Origin: Lunularia cruciata
Taxonomy: Eukaryota; Streptophyta; Marchantiopsida; Lunulariales; Lunulariaceae
Assembly (NCBI GenBank): GCA_948567375.1
Contig: OX419755.1
Location: 39,561,001 to 39,625,000, forward strand
DNA: 64,000 bases
Direction: 5' to 3'
Part shown: positions 11,922-23,039 of the stretch, piece after piece
How positions within the stretch are numbered: the stretch's first letter is position 1
How the letters are laid out: every line of letters starts with the position of its first letter
Made by a program: the position numbers and the translations under genes
Notes under the pieces: model-generated
Told to the model about the DNA's origin: nothing
Databases searched by the model: none
What the model saw: the letters and a program-made list of their open reading frames with translations, nothing else

Positions 11922-12102
11922 CCCATTACCTATCATGGGATTGGGTTACCGTTGGACTTTGCTAGACCTTTACTGCTGATTGTGAGACATCATCAATATG
12001 TTTTGGTGATGGTGGAGCACTTCTCCAAGTGGATTGAGTTGGTGACCCAAGTAAAGGTCTAGCAAAGTCCAACGGTAACCCAATCCCATGATAGGTAATG
12101 GG
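11922..12102. repeat. Perfect 52-bp inverted repeat in the integrase core
   Basis: Arms 11922-11973 and 12051-12102 are exact reverse complements by my reading, with a 77-nt spacer. The left arm is native integrase coding sequence. The right arm replaces what should be the rest of the catalytic core. Such a foldback can arise by template switching during reverse transcription or repair. Confidence 0.92.
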
Positions 12103-12355
12103 ATTGGGTTAATGGTCCCACATACAAGCCTCCTCAACATCCTTCTCTCTGTACTTTCTACTCTATGGACAAGATCAAGATTAACCTGCAACCATTTGTC
12201 AAGATGCTACTATAGTTTTGGACTTGGATGACCCAATATATGGATGAGTGCATGTTCTCAACGGGCATAGATTTTTTGGAGAGTGATATCGATGGCCTTT
12301 GAGAACTTGGTGATTGCTCAGCATAGAGATATTGTATGCTATGCTACCATTTGAG

Positions 12356-12390
12356 GAGGAGGTTATAGATCCTCGATCTATAACCTCCTC
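12356..12390. repeat. 15-bp perfect hairpin
   Basis: Arms 12356-12370 and 12376-12390 pair perfectly around a 5-nt loop (cctcg). It lies in the integrase C-terminal part of family C. There is no T-run, so it is not a terminator-like signal. Confidence 0.85.
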
Positions 12391-12479
12391 TTCAATTCAA
12401 TCAATTTCATCCAAGAGAATATGTAAATCTACAACAGACAGCACCAACAACACTTGATGTTTTGTAAGGCCGCACTATC

Positions 12480-12779
12480 TTGAGAGTGCATGAGGTTTTG
12501 CCATTTGGAGTCCTTGTGTTAGAAGGACATGATGGTGTTGTTTGGAAGGATCATATGCTCAATTGTGCGCCATGCCATCTCCCAAACATTGATGGTACTA
12601 TGGACCCAAGCTTGGCACTTGTATGTGCAGGCTTGAGGTGTATGTTATGTGGCTCTTTTGGTGGAGCTACTATTATGTTAGTGTGTGATAGCTGTTCAAG
12701 AGGATGGCATATGACATCTATGACTCCTCCCCTCATGGTGGTTCCTCAGGGACAGTGGTTATGTCCTAGATGTACTTGA
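12480..12779 (+). pseudogene. Integrase C-terminus fused to a PHD finger (family C pol end)
   Basis: An open stretch of about 99 codons. The first half (LPFGVLVLEGHDG) fits the end of an integrase. The second half is a PHD-type zinc finger: CMLC (about 12636), then CDSC about 11 residues on, GWH, PPL, VP-GQW and finally CPRC just before the TGA at 12777. One ligand is missing, because the Cys expected after the His reads as Ser (HMTSM). PHD fingers commonly bind histone H3 tails. Here it sits where chromoviruses carry a chromodomain, so a targeting role is a reasonable inference. Confidence 0.83.
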
Positions 12780-12933
12780 CCTATAGCTAGTTCATTCTTT
12801 ATATGGTATAGATTGCAGATAGGCAACTAATGATAGGGCTCCATAGCACCCGGCCTCCTAATCTTTGCCCATCATAGGGTATACCATATACTTGGAGTAG
12901 ATGGCTATCTGGAGCTAGAGGGACCTAACCGCT

Positions 12934-12946
12934 AGCTAGGGGGGAC
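12934..12946 (+). other. Polypurine tract candidate, family C
   Basis: An agctaggggggac run lies 3 bases before TGTGGCAG at 12950. It is in the right place to prime plus-strand DNA synthesis if the LTR starts at 12950. Confidence 0.5.
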
Positions 12947-12949
12947 AAT

Positions 12950-13610
12950 TGTGGCAGTTTAGAGCCTATGTATGACTTATGTGTGAGTTGTGCTTCTATA
13001 GTGTATGATGTTGACAGCAATGTATGTTGTGTAGCGATGTATATATGCACAATAGTTGTCACGCCATTTGTAGTGTCGCATCTAGATTGCTCAAACACTG
13101 GAGTTGAGTGATAGTAGTTAGAGTTATTTCAATAGTTTCTCAAAGAATTCTTTCCGATGGTCAGATTTGTGTTTGGGGTAATGATTTCACAGTGGGGCCC
13201 ACCATCACTTTGCACCATTTGCACCGTCAAGTGTGCTGTCATTGGGTCCATTAGGGTTTCAGACCTAGCTCAAGTCCAGGGGTATACTTTCAAAGTGTAG
13301 CTCTAGAGAGCTCACTTCTCTGATGTTGAGCCTTCAAATTTCTGGCTATGGTGGACAGAGGTCGGTGAGCATCACCTGGATTCTCTTAGCTAGAGTGGGT
13401 GTGGCTTGACTGTAATCAGTGCCTAGTTGTTGGTAGTTTATAGAGTGACAGATCAAGTACTGATTTGAGTTGAGTGGATTCAAGAGTTGTAAACAATCTG
13501 ATTATTGTGGCAATTTAGAGCCTATGTATGACTTATGTGTGAGTTGTGCTTCTACCGTGTATGATGTTGACAGTGATGTATGTTGTGTAGCGATCTTTAT
13601 ACGCAGGACA
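12950..13610 (+). repeat. 3' LTR region, family C, with duplicated 105-bp end
   Basis: Three blocks. 12950-13056 starts TGTGGCAGTTTAGAGCC. 13057-13505 matches the 5' LTR. 13506-13610 is a second copy of the first block, about 90% alike. The PPT suggests that the LTR begins at 12950. The 5' copy and the flanking AAGCC instead suggest that the element starts at TGTCACGCC and ends in ...GGACA at 13610. Confidence 0.75.
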
Positions 13611-14985
13611 AGCCTTATTATGCAAAACTCTATAATAACTATGTGTGTTCTTTCTTCTTAATGCCCATTTGGCATAAATTAGAGTTAACACAAATATAAG
13701 TATCTAATATGAGATTTTATAAATTTAAAATTTAACCCTTGGGGCATGAAGAACTAAGGTAGATGGAATCAAGATTTTGTAGTAAGAAATTTAAATCTAA
13801 AATGCAAAACTATGGATTTTTTTCTCAAAGTGAATAGTAAGAATAACTATTAATCAAATTGTGGGAGTTAGTTGTTTGAAGAAAATTATATTGTCCATAC
13901 ATTGTCTATATATGATGTCTTTACCATAAAGTTTTGAAACAAATATTCTAAGAATATCTCAAACACATCCATTTTGAAACTAGCATATCTCGGATTGTAT
14001 AAGACATATCAAAAATGAAATCAGGTAATTTATTTTTTGCTAACTATATTCTGTCTCAAAAGACAGGAAGAAATGTTTAGTATGCGTTACTTTAGATGTT
14101 TTATGGCAGTTTGGTTTGTATTTGATTGCGAATAACTCGTCTCAAACTTGAGGATTATTATTGCTCAAAGGAGATCCAAGGTTCCGTTCGGATGGGATTG
14201 AGACAACGGGAAAATAGTATAGATATCTCGGAATAGCTCGGTCAAATGAGATGAGGAATGAACTGCAATGTTAGAACTTGCCATATGATACGCTTCTGCA
14301 TATCCTTATGTATCTTGAGGTGAAGATAGTCTTGATGTCAAAGGATGACTAACTTGAAGAAAAGAAATCGAAGCAAAATAATCCTGGACCTTGATTGTGT
14401 TAGGCAACATTCTATTTCTCACTCACACTTTGAATAACTAAAAATACTTTCCCGATGTACAGATGACTAACTTGACCAAAAGGAGGTGAACGAAATGAAT
14501 CCTGGCCCTGATTGTATTTTGCAATATTTCATTTCTTCACACTCCCAATAATAATTCACGCATTTACGTGTCCATATCTGGCACTCTAATTCTCTTTATG
14601 TGGCTACTATCACGCTTAACTAACCGGATAAAACCTTACACTGTACATTTTCCTGACCAAATCCACATGCTTAGTGTTCTAGATGATCTGGTAATCATGG
14701 GTACTCCCACAAAATCCAAAATCGATACTGTCTCACACTGGTATCCGACTGTTGTTGTCAGGCAAACTATAGCAGATTGGCTTTCACAAGTTTCAAATTG
14801 ATAAACTGGTCTTGTCTTATGCTGAAAGCACAAACACACATGTGGAGTTCATGAAATGATCACCACCAATAGAATTTATTGACGTTAGAGGATGAGGTGT
14901 GACTCAAGTGAGAGTATTTTAGACGGAAGATTTCAGAATGAACGTTGTCTGATGACCTTCTAGGTTTGGCCACATTTTACCCATT

Positions 14986-15050
14986 TTGGCGCTTGGCCCC
15001 ATTCCACCTCGTGTGTTGAATCCTCGTACGGTTTGATGGGGCCTTCCCAT
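14986..15050 (+). repeat. Dispersed repeat D, copy 1
   Basis: The core 'ggcgcttggccccatt...cctcgtacggtttgatgggg..ttccc' recurs at 15756-15820 and 48684-48750. Function unknown. It may be the edge of an LTR or other terminal sequence. Confidence 0.6.
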
Positions 15051-15755
15051 CCTTCTTGTTACCCTACGCGGTAGTCTCTTGACCGTCAGGGTTTACGTCA
15101 GAATGTCACGGGCACATATGCCCTTCAACCGAAATGACGGAAAGGGATTATCCTCATTTTCTCTATCTTCTCATTCCTTGAGGCAGATATGTTAGGGGAT
15201 ATAGTGAGGTACTTTTCGAAATCCAGGGTACCAAACCGCATCTAGTATCTAACCACTATCAGATTTGGTCACTTTAAGCCTATCAATTTCACACGGGATA
15301 TCAGAATGTCAGTCATTGCATATCAGTGGATCATTACCACTTCAATAGATGCAGGTTTAGATCCGTTTTGGTCCCGCTGACGATGTTGACATTTCAACTT
15401 GGTCGAGGAACTACAGTAAGTCAAAGACACCAAATCATGGTACCCCAAATGTGATGATGGTTTGTCTCGGCTCGTTCACCACAGCAAGTGACGTACGCCT
15501 CTGGGGCCTATTTTGTCTGCTTTTGTTTCCCCACACGTACTACTACTACTACTACTACATGGTAACATTAGAGGTTGAACACTATAGTAAGTTGAACGGA
15601 CGTAGAAGGTGCTGTTCCTTATTAATAGAAAGATTTGGTAGTTCTACAGCTTGTTATGGACGTACCCAGAGCTTATTCTGGGAATTGTCAACGCTTGATC
15701 TTTACAAGCTATTTTCGATACGCTAAGCGAGTCTAAAGTGTAGGGTTAGCACCAC

Positions 15756-15820
15756 AATTGGGGGGCTTAGCCCCATTTTACCTGTTGAGGTATCCTTGTA
15801 CGGTTTGATGGTTTTCCCTT
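15756..15820 (+). repeat. Dispersed repeat D, copy 2
   Basis: Has the near-palindromic 'ggggcttagcccc' core, then 'ccttgtacggtttgatgg'. It lies 770 bp after copy 1 in the same orientation. Confidence 0.6.
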
Positions 15821-16337
15821 CTTATTATCTTGCGCGGTCGTCGCTTTACTTTGGAGATAGACTTAATTGCCCACCAATTAATTTTGAAGAAATAATGGAC
15901 CCGAACCCAACCCCAAATATCACGTGGTCGGATATGCTGTCCGTGAATAGTGGAGTGAGTCCTTGTTGGCAACCAATAATCTTGTGTCTCAAATTATACA
16001 ACCCGGACACCATGTGGGCACTGAGGGGGTAGGCCAAATATTCTTGCTAACTTGGGTCGGTTACGTCGAGGTGCCAAATATGAGGAGTTGGTTCAGTCTT
16101 GCAATTTGATTCGCTTGAGAAGGTACGGATTTCTTTCAATGTAAGTTTCCTCGTGTGAAAATGGCAGGCAGGCCCACAAATATGCCTCAAAGGAAAAGGA
16201 AAGGAATAAAGGGACACAAAAAGCGCAAAAAGAAAAGAAGAGTCCGAGGCCCCACTATAAGTGCAATAAGGCAAAGAGAAACAAAGTATGCCTAATGGGA
16301 ATAAAGAACAAAGCACTACGTAAAATAATCTCCGTTA

Positions 16338-16575
16338 GAAATATATAAGCTAAACAATATTACATGGTGTGATATAGATCCAAGTGAATATATGGTAAAG
16401 GAATTGGACGCTATCAATGCTGATATATGAAGACTCAAAGCTTGTGATCTCTATAGGAAATATATAAGCTAAACAATATTACATGGTGTGATATAGATCC
16501 AAGTGAATATCTAATAAAGGAGTTGTGCGCTATCAATGCTCATATATGAAGACTCAAAGCTTGTGATCTCTATAG
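16338..16575 (+). repeat. Tandem duplication, 2 x 119 bp
   Basis: 16338-16456 and 16457-16575 are near-identical units, each starting 'gaaatatataagctaaac' and ending 'gtgatctctatag'. Only a few positions differ, so the duplication is young. No coding content. Confidence 0.9.
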
Positions 16576-16579
16576 GGTG

Positions 16580-18791
16580 ATGGAGACCCTATGCCAAAAA
16601 ATAAGAGATAAGCATGGGATGAGAAAGTCAAGATGCCTCTCCTTTATAGTGAATACCGTGCTTTCTGTCAAAAGAGAGAATCTAATTGTTGATAAAGGTG
16701 ACAAAAAGGTCCCATGCTAGAGGGACAAAGCTGTCAAAGACAAGCCGTGGGGCATAGTGATCATCCTTCACCGTGGTGGGGATGATTGCTACGGTTCTTA
16801 CTTGGATGCTAGTTCGTACCAAGGACTCTGGTCAAAAATAGGTTTGCCGTAACTACATCATACCATGTATGTTGGCCATCCTTGAAGGTGACAATATCTA
16901 TATGCACCCTTTGGTGAAGTGTGTTTGGTATGACCATCCATCTCAATCTGAACATATGAGCATCTAGATTGTAGGATCTAGGCTATCACATATCGGATGG
17001 CATGGACTCTAGTAGACTCTACTCTTATAGCATATTGTAAGATGTATATGCCCTTAGCATCAAATATAAAACCATATAGGCATTGGTTCAATAAGCTCAA
17101 GAGTGCTAGATGTGGTAGCCCTAGCCAAAGCCAAAGAGCCATGGTGAACTCTTCCAACCAGAAGAAAACTCATCAATCAAAGGGGAAGCATGAACCCAAG
17201 CTCCAGAACCCTTTTTGTTGCAAGAGAAGATCCTAACTCTAAGTAAGGCATGTTAGTGAGGATGCTAGAAAGGATGTGAGTGTGTATATGCTCACCAAGC
17301 TCTACTTGAATCTTCATAGAGTCTAGGGATATAAAGTCCACAAAGAGAGGAACATTATCTTATGAGCCGGCCTATCTCTCACTCAAGATGAACCTCTAAT
17401 GGTTATTAAAGTAGTGCACCATGGACTAAGAGGGCAAAGAACTCAAACTTCATCACACTCAAAAATTCAAGCCATTGTTCACTAGAGAACTCAATGAGAG
17501 AGAGATAGTTGCAAATAAAAGGATGATGAGTACATCCTCATACCTACCTTATATACTTATGAAATAGTTACACACCAAAGTTACTAATTACTAGAGTAAC
17601 TCAAGTTTCTAAGCTAAAAGTCATATAAATTTTAAAGTCTAAAAGAGTATCCATACACATGGGAATAATCCCATGAATATATGATCTTATCTTGATCCAA
17701 TGGCTAAGTCAAGGATTCCTTCACATGCATTATCTTTGGACTATAGAAAAATCTATAACCAAAAGGATTGTTGGCTCAAGAGTTCTTAACTTTTTCTTCA
17801 AAGCCAAACATCTAACAATAATACAAAATCAATACACTAGAATCCAAAATAGTGATGCTCACTCTTTTTACTTCTTCTAAAGTAGATTCACCTCCATCTT
17901 AGCTATGACTAACTCTAGCCAATCATAACTAATATAGAAGTTGGGCTAAATTCTATATAGAGAATATCTCTCAACCACTTGCAATACCAAACTTAATATT
18001 GCCATAGAGCATACATGCACCAATGGTTGGTACAATACATGAAGGCCTTAGCAATAAATCTTGAGATAATAGGTGGTAATAAAAATGGTTGAACCTTTGT
18101 AAGAACCTATTTGCAAAAGGAAGAACCACTAGTGCCCATGCTCCTACTTAAACTACTAGTGCAATAACATCATGTGATATGTTACCATATCCTTCCATGG
18201 CTATAGGAAGAGCTACCTGTAATCACCGCTAGTCATCTAATAGTTGTGGGAGCATACAAGGACCTAAGAATGTGGAGGTGTACTTCATGGTATTATCAAA
18301 GGACCATAGTTATAGTAGGAGTATCTCCTTGGAAGGATATGTATGTGCCAAATAAGAGGCTCTCAAGACATAATATCTCAAAGGAGGGAGTAGAAAATCT
18401 ATATTTCTGAATTGGGAGAGTAGATGAGCATGGGAGAAAGCTTTGATTCAAAGTATTTGAGATAAAGGAGCTACAAAAATTGTCATCACCAAGAGGAATG
18501 CCCAATACTTTAATCCTCTTGCTAGGAACTATAATATTATGTGCAGTTAGAGGGAGTGAGGATTGTATGTGAGCTCCAGACCTTGCATTTATGAATCTGA
18601 ATTGGTAAACCCAAGGTCTCAAGACTAAGTGTGAAAGCATACACTACATTGGCTACTTCCTCCAAGGGGCCCAAGGTGTGGATATCATCTAATAGGGATA
18701 GAAAAGGACATCTATTCAAGGTGGCTACAACCTCATGCAAAGTTATAGCAAATAATGGCCCACTCAAAGGATCTCCTTGGTGTACCCTCTA
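16580..18791 (-). pseudogene. Non-LTR retrotransposon RT relic, copy 1 (C-terminal part)
   Basis: On the minus strand just below 18791 the frame reads VHQGDPLSGPLFAI, then a SLLDDIHTLGP catalytic motif (the YxDD box), LSLETLGLPI and KCKVWSS at about 18540. This is the motif B / YxDD / KC-x-W order of a LINE-like RT. The remainder down to about 16580 is heavily decayed and homologous to 41590-43560. The family A LTR at 18792 interrupts the gene, whose N-terminal side reappears at 31167. Confidence 0.75.
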
Positions 18792-19154
18792 TGTAACAAT
18801 ATGGAGTTTAGCAATGAACTAATTCAAGGCTAACAAAGTAGCAAATAGGCCAAATTAGTCTAGAATAGTCTAGAAGTATCTAGGAAGCTTCTTGGAAAGC
18901 TTCAGATCTAGCTTAACTTGCACAAAGTAGAAGTTTCTAGAAGAAAGCTTTTAGAAGCTTCCAACTAGCTTAGCTTGCATGCCACGTAGGTAGCTTCTAG
19001 AAGGAAGCTTCTTGAGAAGCCACTCAAGAGTCTTGTAGGCTCCCTATAAATACCAAAGCTGAAGCTCATGTTAGACATTCAAATTTTTCCACATTCAAGT
19101 GTCCCAATGTGATCTTCCATTCTCCTATTTCTCTCCTTGTCTCAATTATTTACA
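18792..19154 (+). repeat. 5' LTR, family A
   Basis: Starts TGTAACAATATGG, ends TTTACA, 363 bp. The middle is full of 'aagcttctagaag' palindromic blocks, followed by 'ctataaatacc' (about 19045), a TATA-like box, and a pyrimidine-rich end. A primer-binding site follows two bases later, which identifies it as the 5' LTR. Confidence 0.9.
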
Positions 19155-19155
19155 T

Positions 19156-19168
19156 TGGTATCATAACA
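19156..19168 (+). other. Primer-binding site, family A
   Basis: tggtatcataac matches the plant initiator-Met tRNA primer site (TGGTATCAGAGC) except for two positions. It lies one base after the LTR end. Confidence 0.8.
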
Positions 19169-19518
19169 AAAATGGGATAGATGGAATTTATGGACCACCA
19201 AATCTATTTTCTCCAAACCATTGGGATTTGTGTGTCCAAGTACTACCCAAGCATCATTTCACATAGTTCATCACCTCACACTTTGGGCAAGATTTTTTGA
19301 ATACAATCACCTTGTCCAAGGAACCCCTGGTACTTCCAATTATAACTTATGGAGAATGATGGATGTGTTGCATCTTTGTGTTAATAAATTAGATAGATTG
19401 GGTGTGGTGTGATAGAGTAGTAACCATGGTGGCAGTGCCCAAGGTTATCCTTGCCATACAGTAACAAATCAAGCACCTTACTTGATTGTTAGATGAGTGA
19501 GATCATTGACAACAAGAG

Positions 19519-20258
19519 TGTAATACTTCAAGGACAAGAGAACTCTTCAAGAGAGAAAACACAGATTTCATACTCAATTTTTTATGCTCCAAAGAAGCAC
19601 CTTCTCTTTATTGTATAGCCTAGGAAGATCTCCTCCAAAGAAGCTCTACCATAAGATACGGTACATGGATAGGTGACCTATCAGCATGCTCCACCCTTAG
19701 ACTAATTGCTTGGATGGGTGACATGTTGGTCCTGGTCCTATCTGGTTGGTCAAATAGGCTTTGACCGGAGGGAATCTTGTAGGGAATCTTCCTAAGGAAT
19801 CTAAAATCACATGGGTGAGGTACTACTGGAAAGCTCTTGGTGAGACAAACTAGGGGGAGTGAAGGCTAACCTATCTTCCATTGAGGGGAAAACCTATACA
19901 TTTTTTAGGCCTAATTCTTTCGTTTAGGCTTCCAAAATTGTCTCAAGTTTTCAAGACTATTTTGGTTTCTGCACTATTAGTAGAAGTACTCTTTTGGTTA
20001 TACCTCTATCTGATCTACTTAGTCCATCATGTATAACATCCTCCCATGTGTTACCAAACCAAATTTTATCTCTGGATCATGTGTCTAGCTATTAGTTCTA
20101 AAGTCTTCAAGCACATTTTGATTTTTGGCCTATTAATAGAAGTACTCTTTTGGTCATACCTCTTACTGATCTAATTACTTCATCATGTATAATATTCTCC
20201 CATACGTTACCAAACCAAATTTCATCTCTAGATCATGTGTCTAGCTATTGGTATTACA
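19519..20258 (-). repeat. 3' LTR of B1 (long form)
   Basis: 740 bp between TGTAATAC and GTATTACA (read on plus). It contains two 156-bp subrepeats ('tagaagtact' at 19981 and 20137) and 'aaagagaaggtgc' on the minus strand near 19597. It borders the AAGAG duplication. Confidence 0.92.
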
Positions 20259-20275
20259 AACTTCCTTCCTTTTAA
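20259..20275 (-). other. Polypurine tract of B1
   Basis: On the minus strand ttaaaaggaaggaagtt lies directly before the 3' LTR. The second B element has nearly the same run (aaaagggaggaag) directly before its own 3' LTR at 39732. Confidence 0.88.
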
Positions 20276-20349
20276 GATGCAATGTCCTCGCTGCGAAGCT
20301 TCTGCTCAAAAGATTTTACTAACATTGGTGTGTGGGTCAAGTTGGCTGC

Positions 20350-21560
20350 TTGCTCTCATGTCACCTCATAAAATGGGTAGCCTTTCCATTGTATGAGATA
20401 TTCCACACACAAATGACGAGTCCCATGGATGCATTTTTGGAGAATGCATTCAACTTCGTATTCTTCCATGCCATCAATGAATGTTGAGCAAGGTCCAATG
20501 TCTTGTATGGAAGGACAATGGTCTGATTGGGGCACATATCTGCATAGGAGGGAGACATGGAACATTGGATGGATCTTCATGTGTAATGGTAGCTTGAGGT
20601 GATAGGCCACAACATATATTTGACAAAGAATGGGAAAAGGCACAATAAAGCAAGGTTTGAGCTTGTGAGGGCCAACTAATGTGAGTTTTGTTGTTGAAAA
20701 CCAAACCCGATCTCTCACCTGGAACTCCATGTGCCTACAATGTGCATCAACATATTGCTTCTATCAATTTTTGGCAATCTGCAACCTATTTTTAGCATTC
20801 TCCACACCTTGTTGGATTCTCAAAACAAAAGAGTTGACCACATCAACCTTGGTAGTCACCAGACGGATCTTCATCAAGCTTGAAGGTGTGAAAGGATGCT
20901 CAACATATATGAGGAAGAATAGTGACACTTGGGTGGAGGCATTTATTGAGTTGTTGTAGGCAAATTCCACCAATGGAAGTAAAGTGTCACACCTCTCTTG
21001 CTCATCTAAGGTGAAGCCCCAAAGCATATCTTCAATAGTGCAATTAGTTTGCTCTATTTGGCCATCATTCTGTGGATGCTAAGCCATAGACATGTCCAAT
21101 TTGGTTTTGAAGATACCAAAGAGTGTTCTCCAAAATAGACTAGTAAATTGAGTGCCTCTATTGATGATGAGCACTCAAGACAAGCCATGGTGAGAGAAGA
21201 TTACATCTAAGTACAACTAAGCTAGTTGTGGAGCCATTACCTCCTTGGTGGTAGGGCATACATGAATCATTTTGTTGAGTCGGTCAAAACTACTACAATG
21301 GAGTCAAACCTTGAGGTGGTTTTGGCAAATTCACAAATTAGATCCATACTCACCTGCTCCCAACGTTGCGTAGGAGTAAGAAGGGGTTGTAAGAGTCCTT
21401 TGGGAGCTTGATTAGCAACTTTGTTCTATTGACAAAGTAGGTAGCTCCAAACATATTCCATCACATTGTTGCTCATCTTGGGCCAATAGTAATGGCGTTG
21501 GATTGCATTCAAGGTCTTGTCCACTCCTACATGACCTACAATGGCAGAATCATGACAATT
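20350..21560 (-). pseudogene. B1 integrase with chromodomain
   Basis: Read on minus: HHCC zinc domain (VGHVGVDKTL with YYWPKM, near 21500), core start VSMDL with the first Asp (near 21350), a WSYLL-CQ segment, then a GPY/F-like module (open frame from 20730) and a clear chromodomain (EEYEVECIL ... EYLIQWKGYPFYEVT, 20356-20475). Chromodomains of this group direct integration to heterochromatin. The start of the open C-terminal frame matches 39263-39466 of B2. Confidence 0.88.
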
Positions 21561-21779
21561 CACTAAAATGGTGGTGCATAATTCTAAGGCATTTGGGATC
21601 ATAATTTACCATCACAAGAAGTGAGTCCTTGGTTGTTGGTGATGCCTTTGGATGATTGAGCTCCTACGATCTGGGAATCTATTTTGTAGCAACAAGAATC
21701 TTTGGCCAAAATTTAGGGTTCATCTTGACCTCTGTCACCAAATTGTTTGCCATTGACATTTTGGTGATGCATCTGCAAG

Positions 21780-22970
21780 TTACTTCTTCCTTTCCACAAA
21801 GGTGATTGTCATGTTGAATTGTATTTGCCACTCTGCCCACAAAATTTGGCAACAAGATAGATCTTTTTGTGTCTCAAGGTAGACTAGAGGTTTATGGTCT
21901 ATCTCCGCTACAAATGCCATCTCGCCAAGATAGTGCTTCCAATGCTTGGTTGCAGTGACAATGGCCAACTCTTCTCTCTCTATATTGTGATAATTGCATT
22001 CTGCTAGCAATAGCTTTCGAGAGAAATATGAAATTGGATGCCACCCATCATGCCACTACTATTGCAAGATTGCCCTTATATTACTACTCTTGATGCATCA
22101 GTAGCCAATTTAATCAGACATTTTGGGTCATACCATTTCAAGATTGGTGCATGTAGCAAGGTATCTTTCAATTCTTGAAAGGCCAATTCTTGTGCGGTTC
22201 TCCATATCTACTTCTTTCCCTTGCCAAGTAGTGCTATTAAAGGTTGTGCCACCTTGGAGAAGTCCTTGACAAACAGCAGATAGAACCCAGTCAACCCCAA
22301 AAAGCTCTTGAGTTGAGTCTGATCTTTTGGAGCACACTTTTTGAGTGACTTCTATTTTATCTATTAATACTTGGATACCCTCTACACTTACTCCATGTCC
22401 CAAGTAGTCCACTTTAGACTTGCCAAACTTGCACTTTGAGATTTTGGCATACAAGTGATTTTGTCTTAGTATCTGGAGGACTTTTTGTAGATGTTATTTG
22501 TGTTCTGTCATTTTACTACTATATGCTAAGATATCATCTAGGAAAACATAATATACTTGTCAAAATATGACCAAAATATTTCATTTATCATACTCATGAA
22601 AGTGGTAGGTGTATTGGTGAGACCAAATGGCATCACAAAGTACTCAAAGTGGCCATACCTTGTTTGAAAGGCAATTTTATATACATCTTCCTTTGCAATC
22701 TAGATTTGATTGTAATCGTTCCACAAGTCCAATTTGGTGAAGTGTCTTGCTCCATTGAGTTGATCAAACAAGTCGTCCATGTAGGGTAAAGGGTATTTGT
22801 TTTTCATTATTTGATGATTGAGGCTCCGATAGTTAATGCACATGCCTATTGTACCGTCCTTCTTCTTCACAAACAAGATAGGAGCCTTGTATGGTGATAT
22901 GCTAGGTTGGATAAACTCCTTTTGCAACATATCCTCAATTTTAGCTTTACACTCCTCCAACTCTTGAAGT
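21780..22970 (-). pseudogene. B1 reverse transcriptase and RNase H
   Basis: RT begins with [12 protein letters not shown], then [19 protein letters not shown] and [13 protein letters not shown] (22700-22960). The catalytic box reads YVFLDDIL near 22540. The connection has KCKFGKSKVDYLGH (near 22430). RNase H shows a EREELAIV segment and AEIDHKPLVYLETQ (21870-21920). Frames shift several times. Confidence 0.88.
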
Positions 22971-23039
22971 GATAGACGATATGGGGCCTTACAAGGAAAT
23001 CATAAAATTGAGATACTTCCCTGGAAGTATCCTCCTTTT

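Larger units (their letters stand above)
11640..12480 (+). pseudogene. Family C integrase, rearranged
   Basis: An HHCC zinc-binding N-domain is readable (HEELGHFGVQRT near 11768, then YWW and C-X2-C near 11860-11880). The catalytic core begins with a LDFARPL motif holding the first Asp (near 11955) and a HFSKWIEL segment (near 12023). Just after this, at 12051, the sequence becomes an exact inverted copy of 11922-11973. The second Asp and the Glu of the DDE triad are not found. Integrase-C fragments are readable again near 12420-12480. The enzyme cannot be functional. Confidence 0.85.
2785..13610 (+). mobile_element. Family C Ty3/gypsy retrotransposon with DNA methyltransferase and PHD finger
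   Basis: A roughly 10.8 kb degraded element. Order: LTR, long leader (3.24-4.4 kb), gag with two CCHC knuckles, aspartic protease, C5 DNA methyltransferase, RT, RNase H, integrase, PHD finger, LTR. RT before integrase places it in Ty3/gypsy. The flanking AAGCC at 2780-2784 and 13610-13614 looks like a target-site duplication, although it overlaps the last element base. A solo family B LTR and an inverted LTR fragment sit between the methyltransferase and RT parts. Retrotransposons that captured DNA methyltransferases have been reported from dinoflagellates and charophyte algae, so the concept is known. The copy here is dead but nearly complete in domain content. Confidence 0.85.
13611..16337. 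other. Non-coding stretch with dispersed repeat D and a TAC microsatellite
   Basis: No gene recognised. The short ORFs at 14568-14801, 15451-15726 and 15778-16316 overlap in antisense and show no domain. CpG content is higher than in the neighbouring elements from about 14.2 to 16.1 kb. It contains two copies of repeat D and a (TAC)n run near 15540-15560. Confidence 0.5.

Noticed and set aside
15539-15560. (TAC)n run
   Set aside because: A short microsatellite. It was considered as a marker of an element end, but no flanking terminal sequences were found.
18880-19020. Repeated 'aagcttctagaag' blocks as a possible CRISPR-like array
   Set aside because: Irregular spacing and position inside an LTR. 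The same blocks appear in all family A LTRs.
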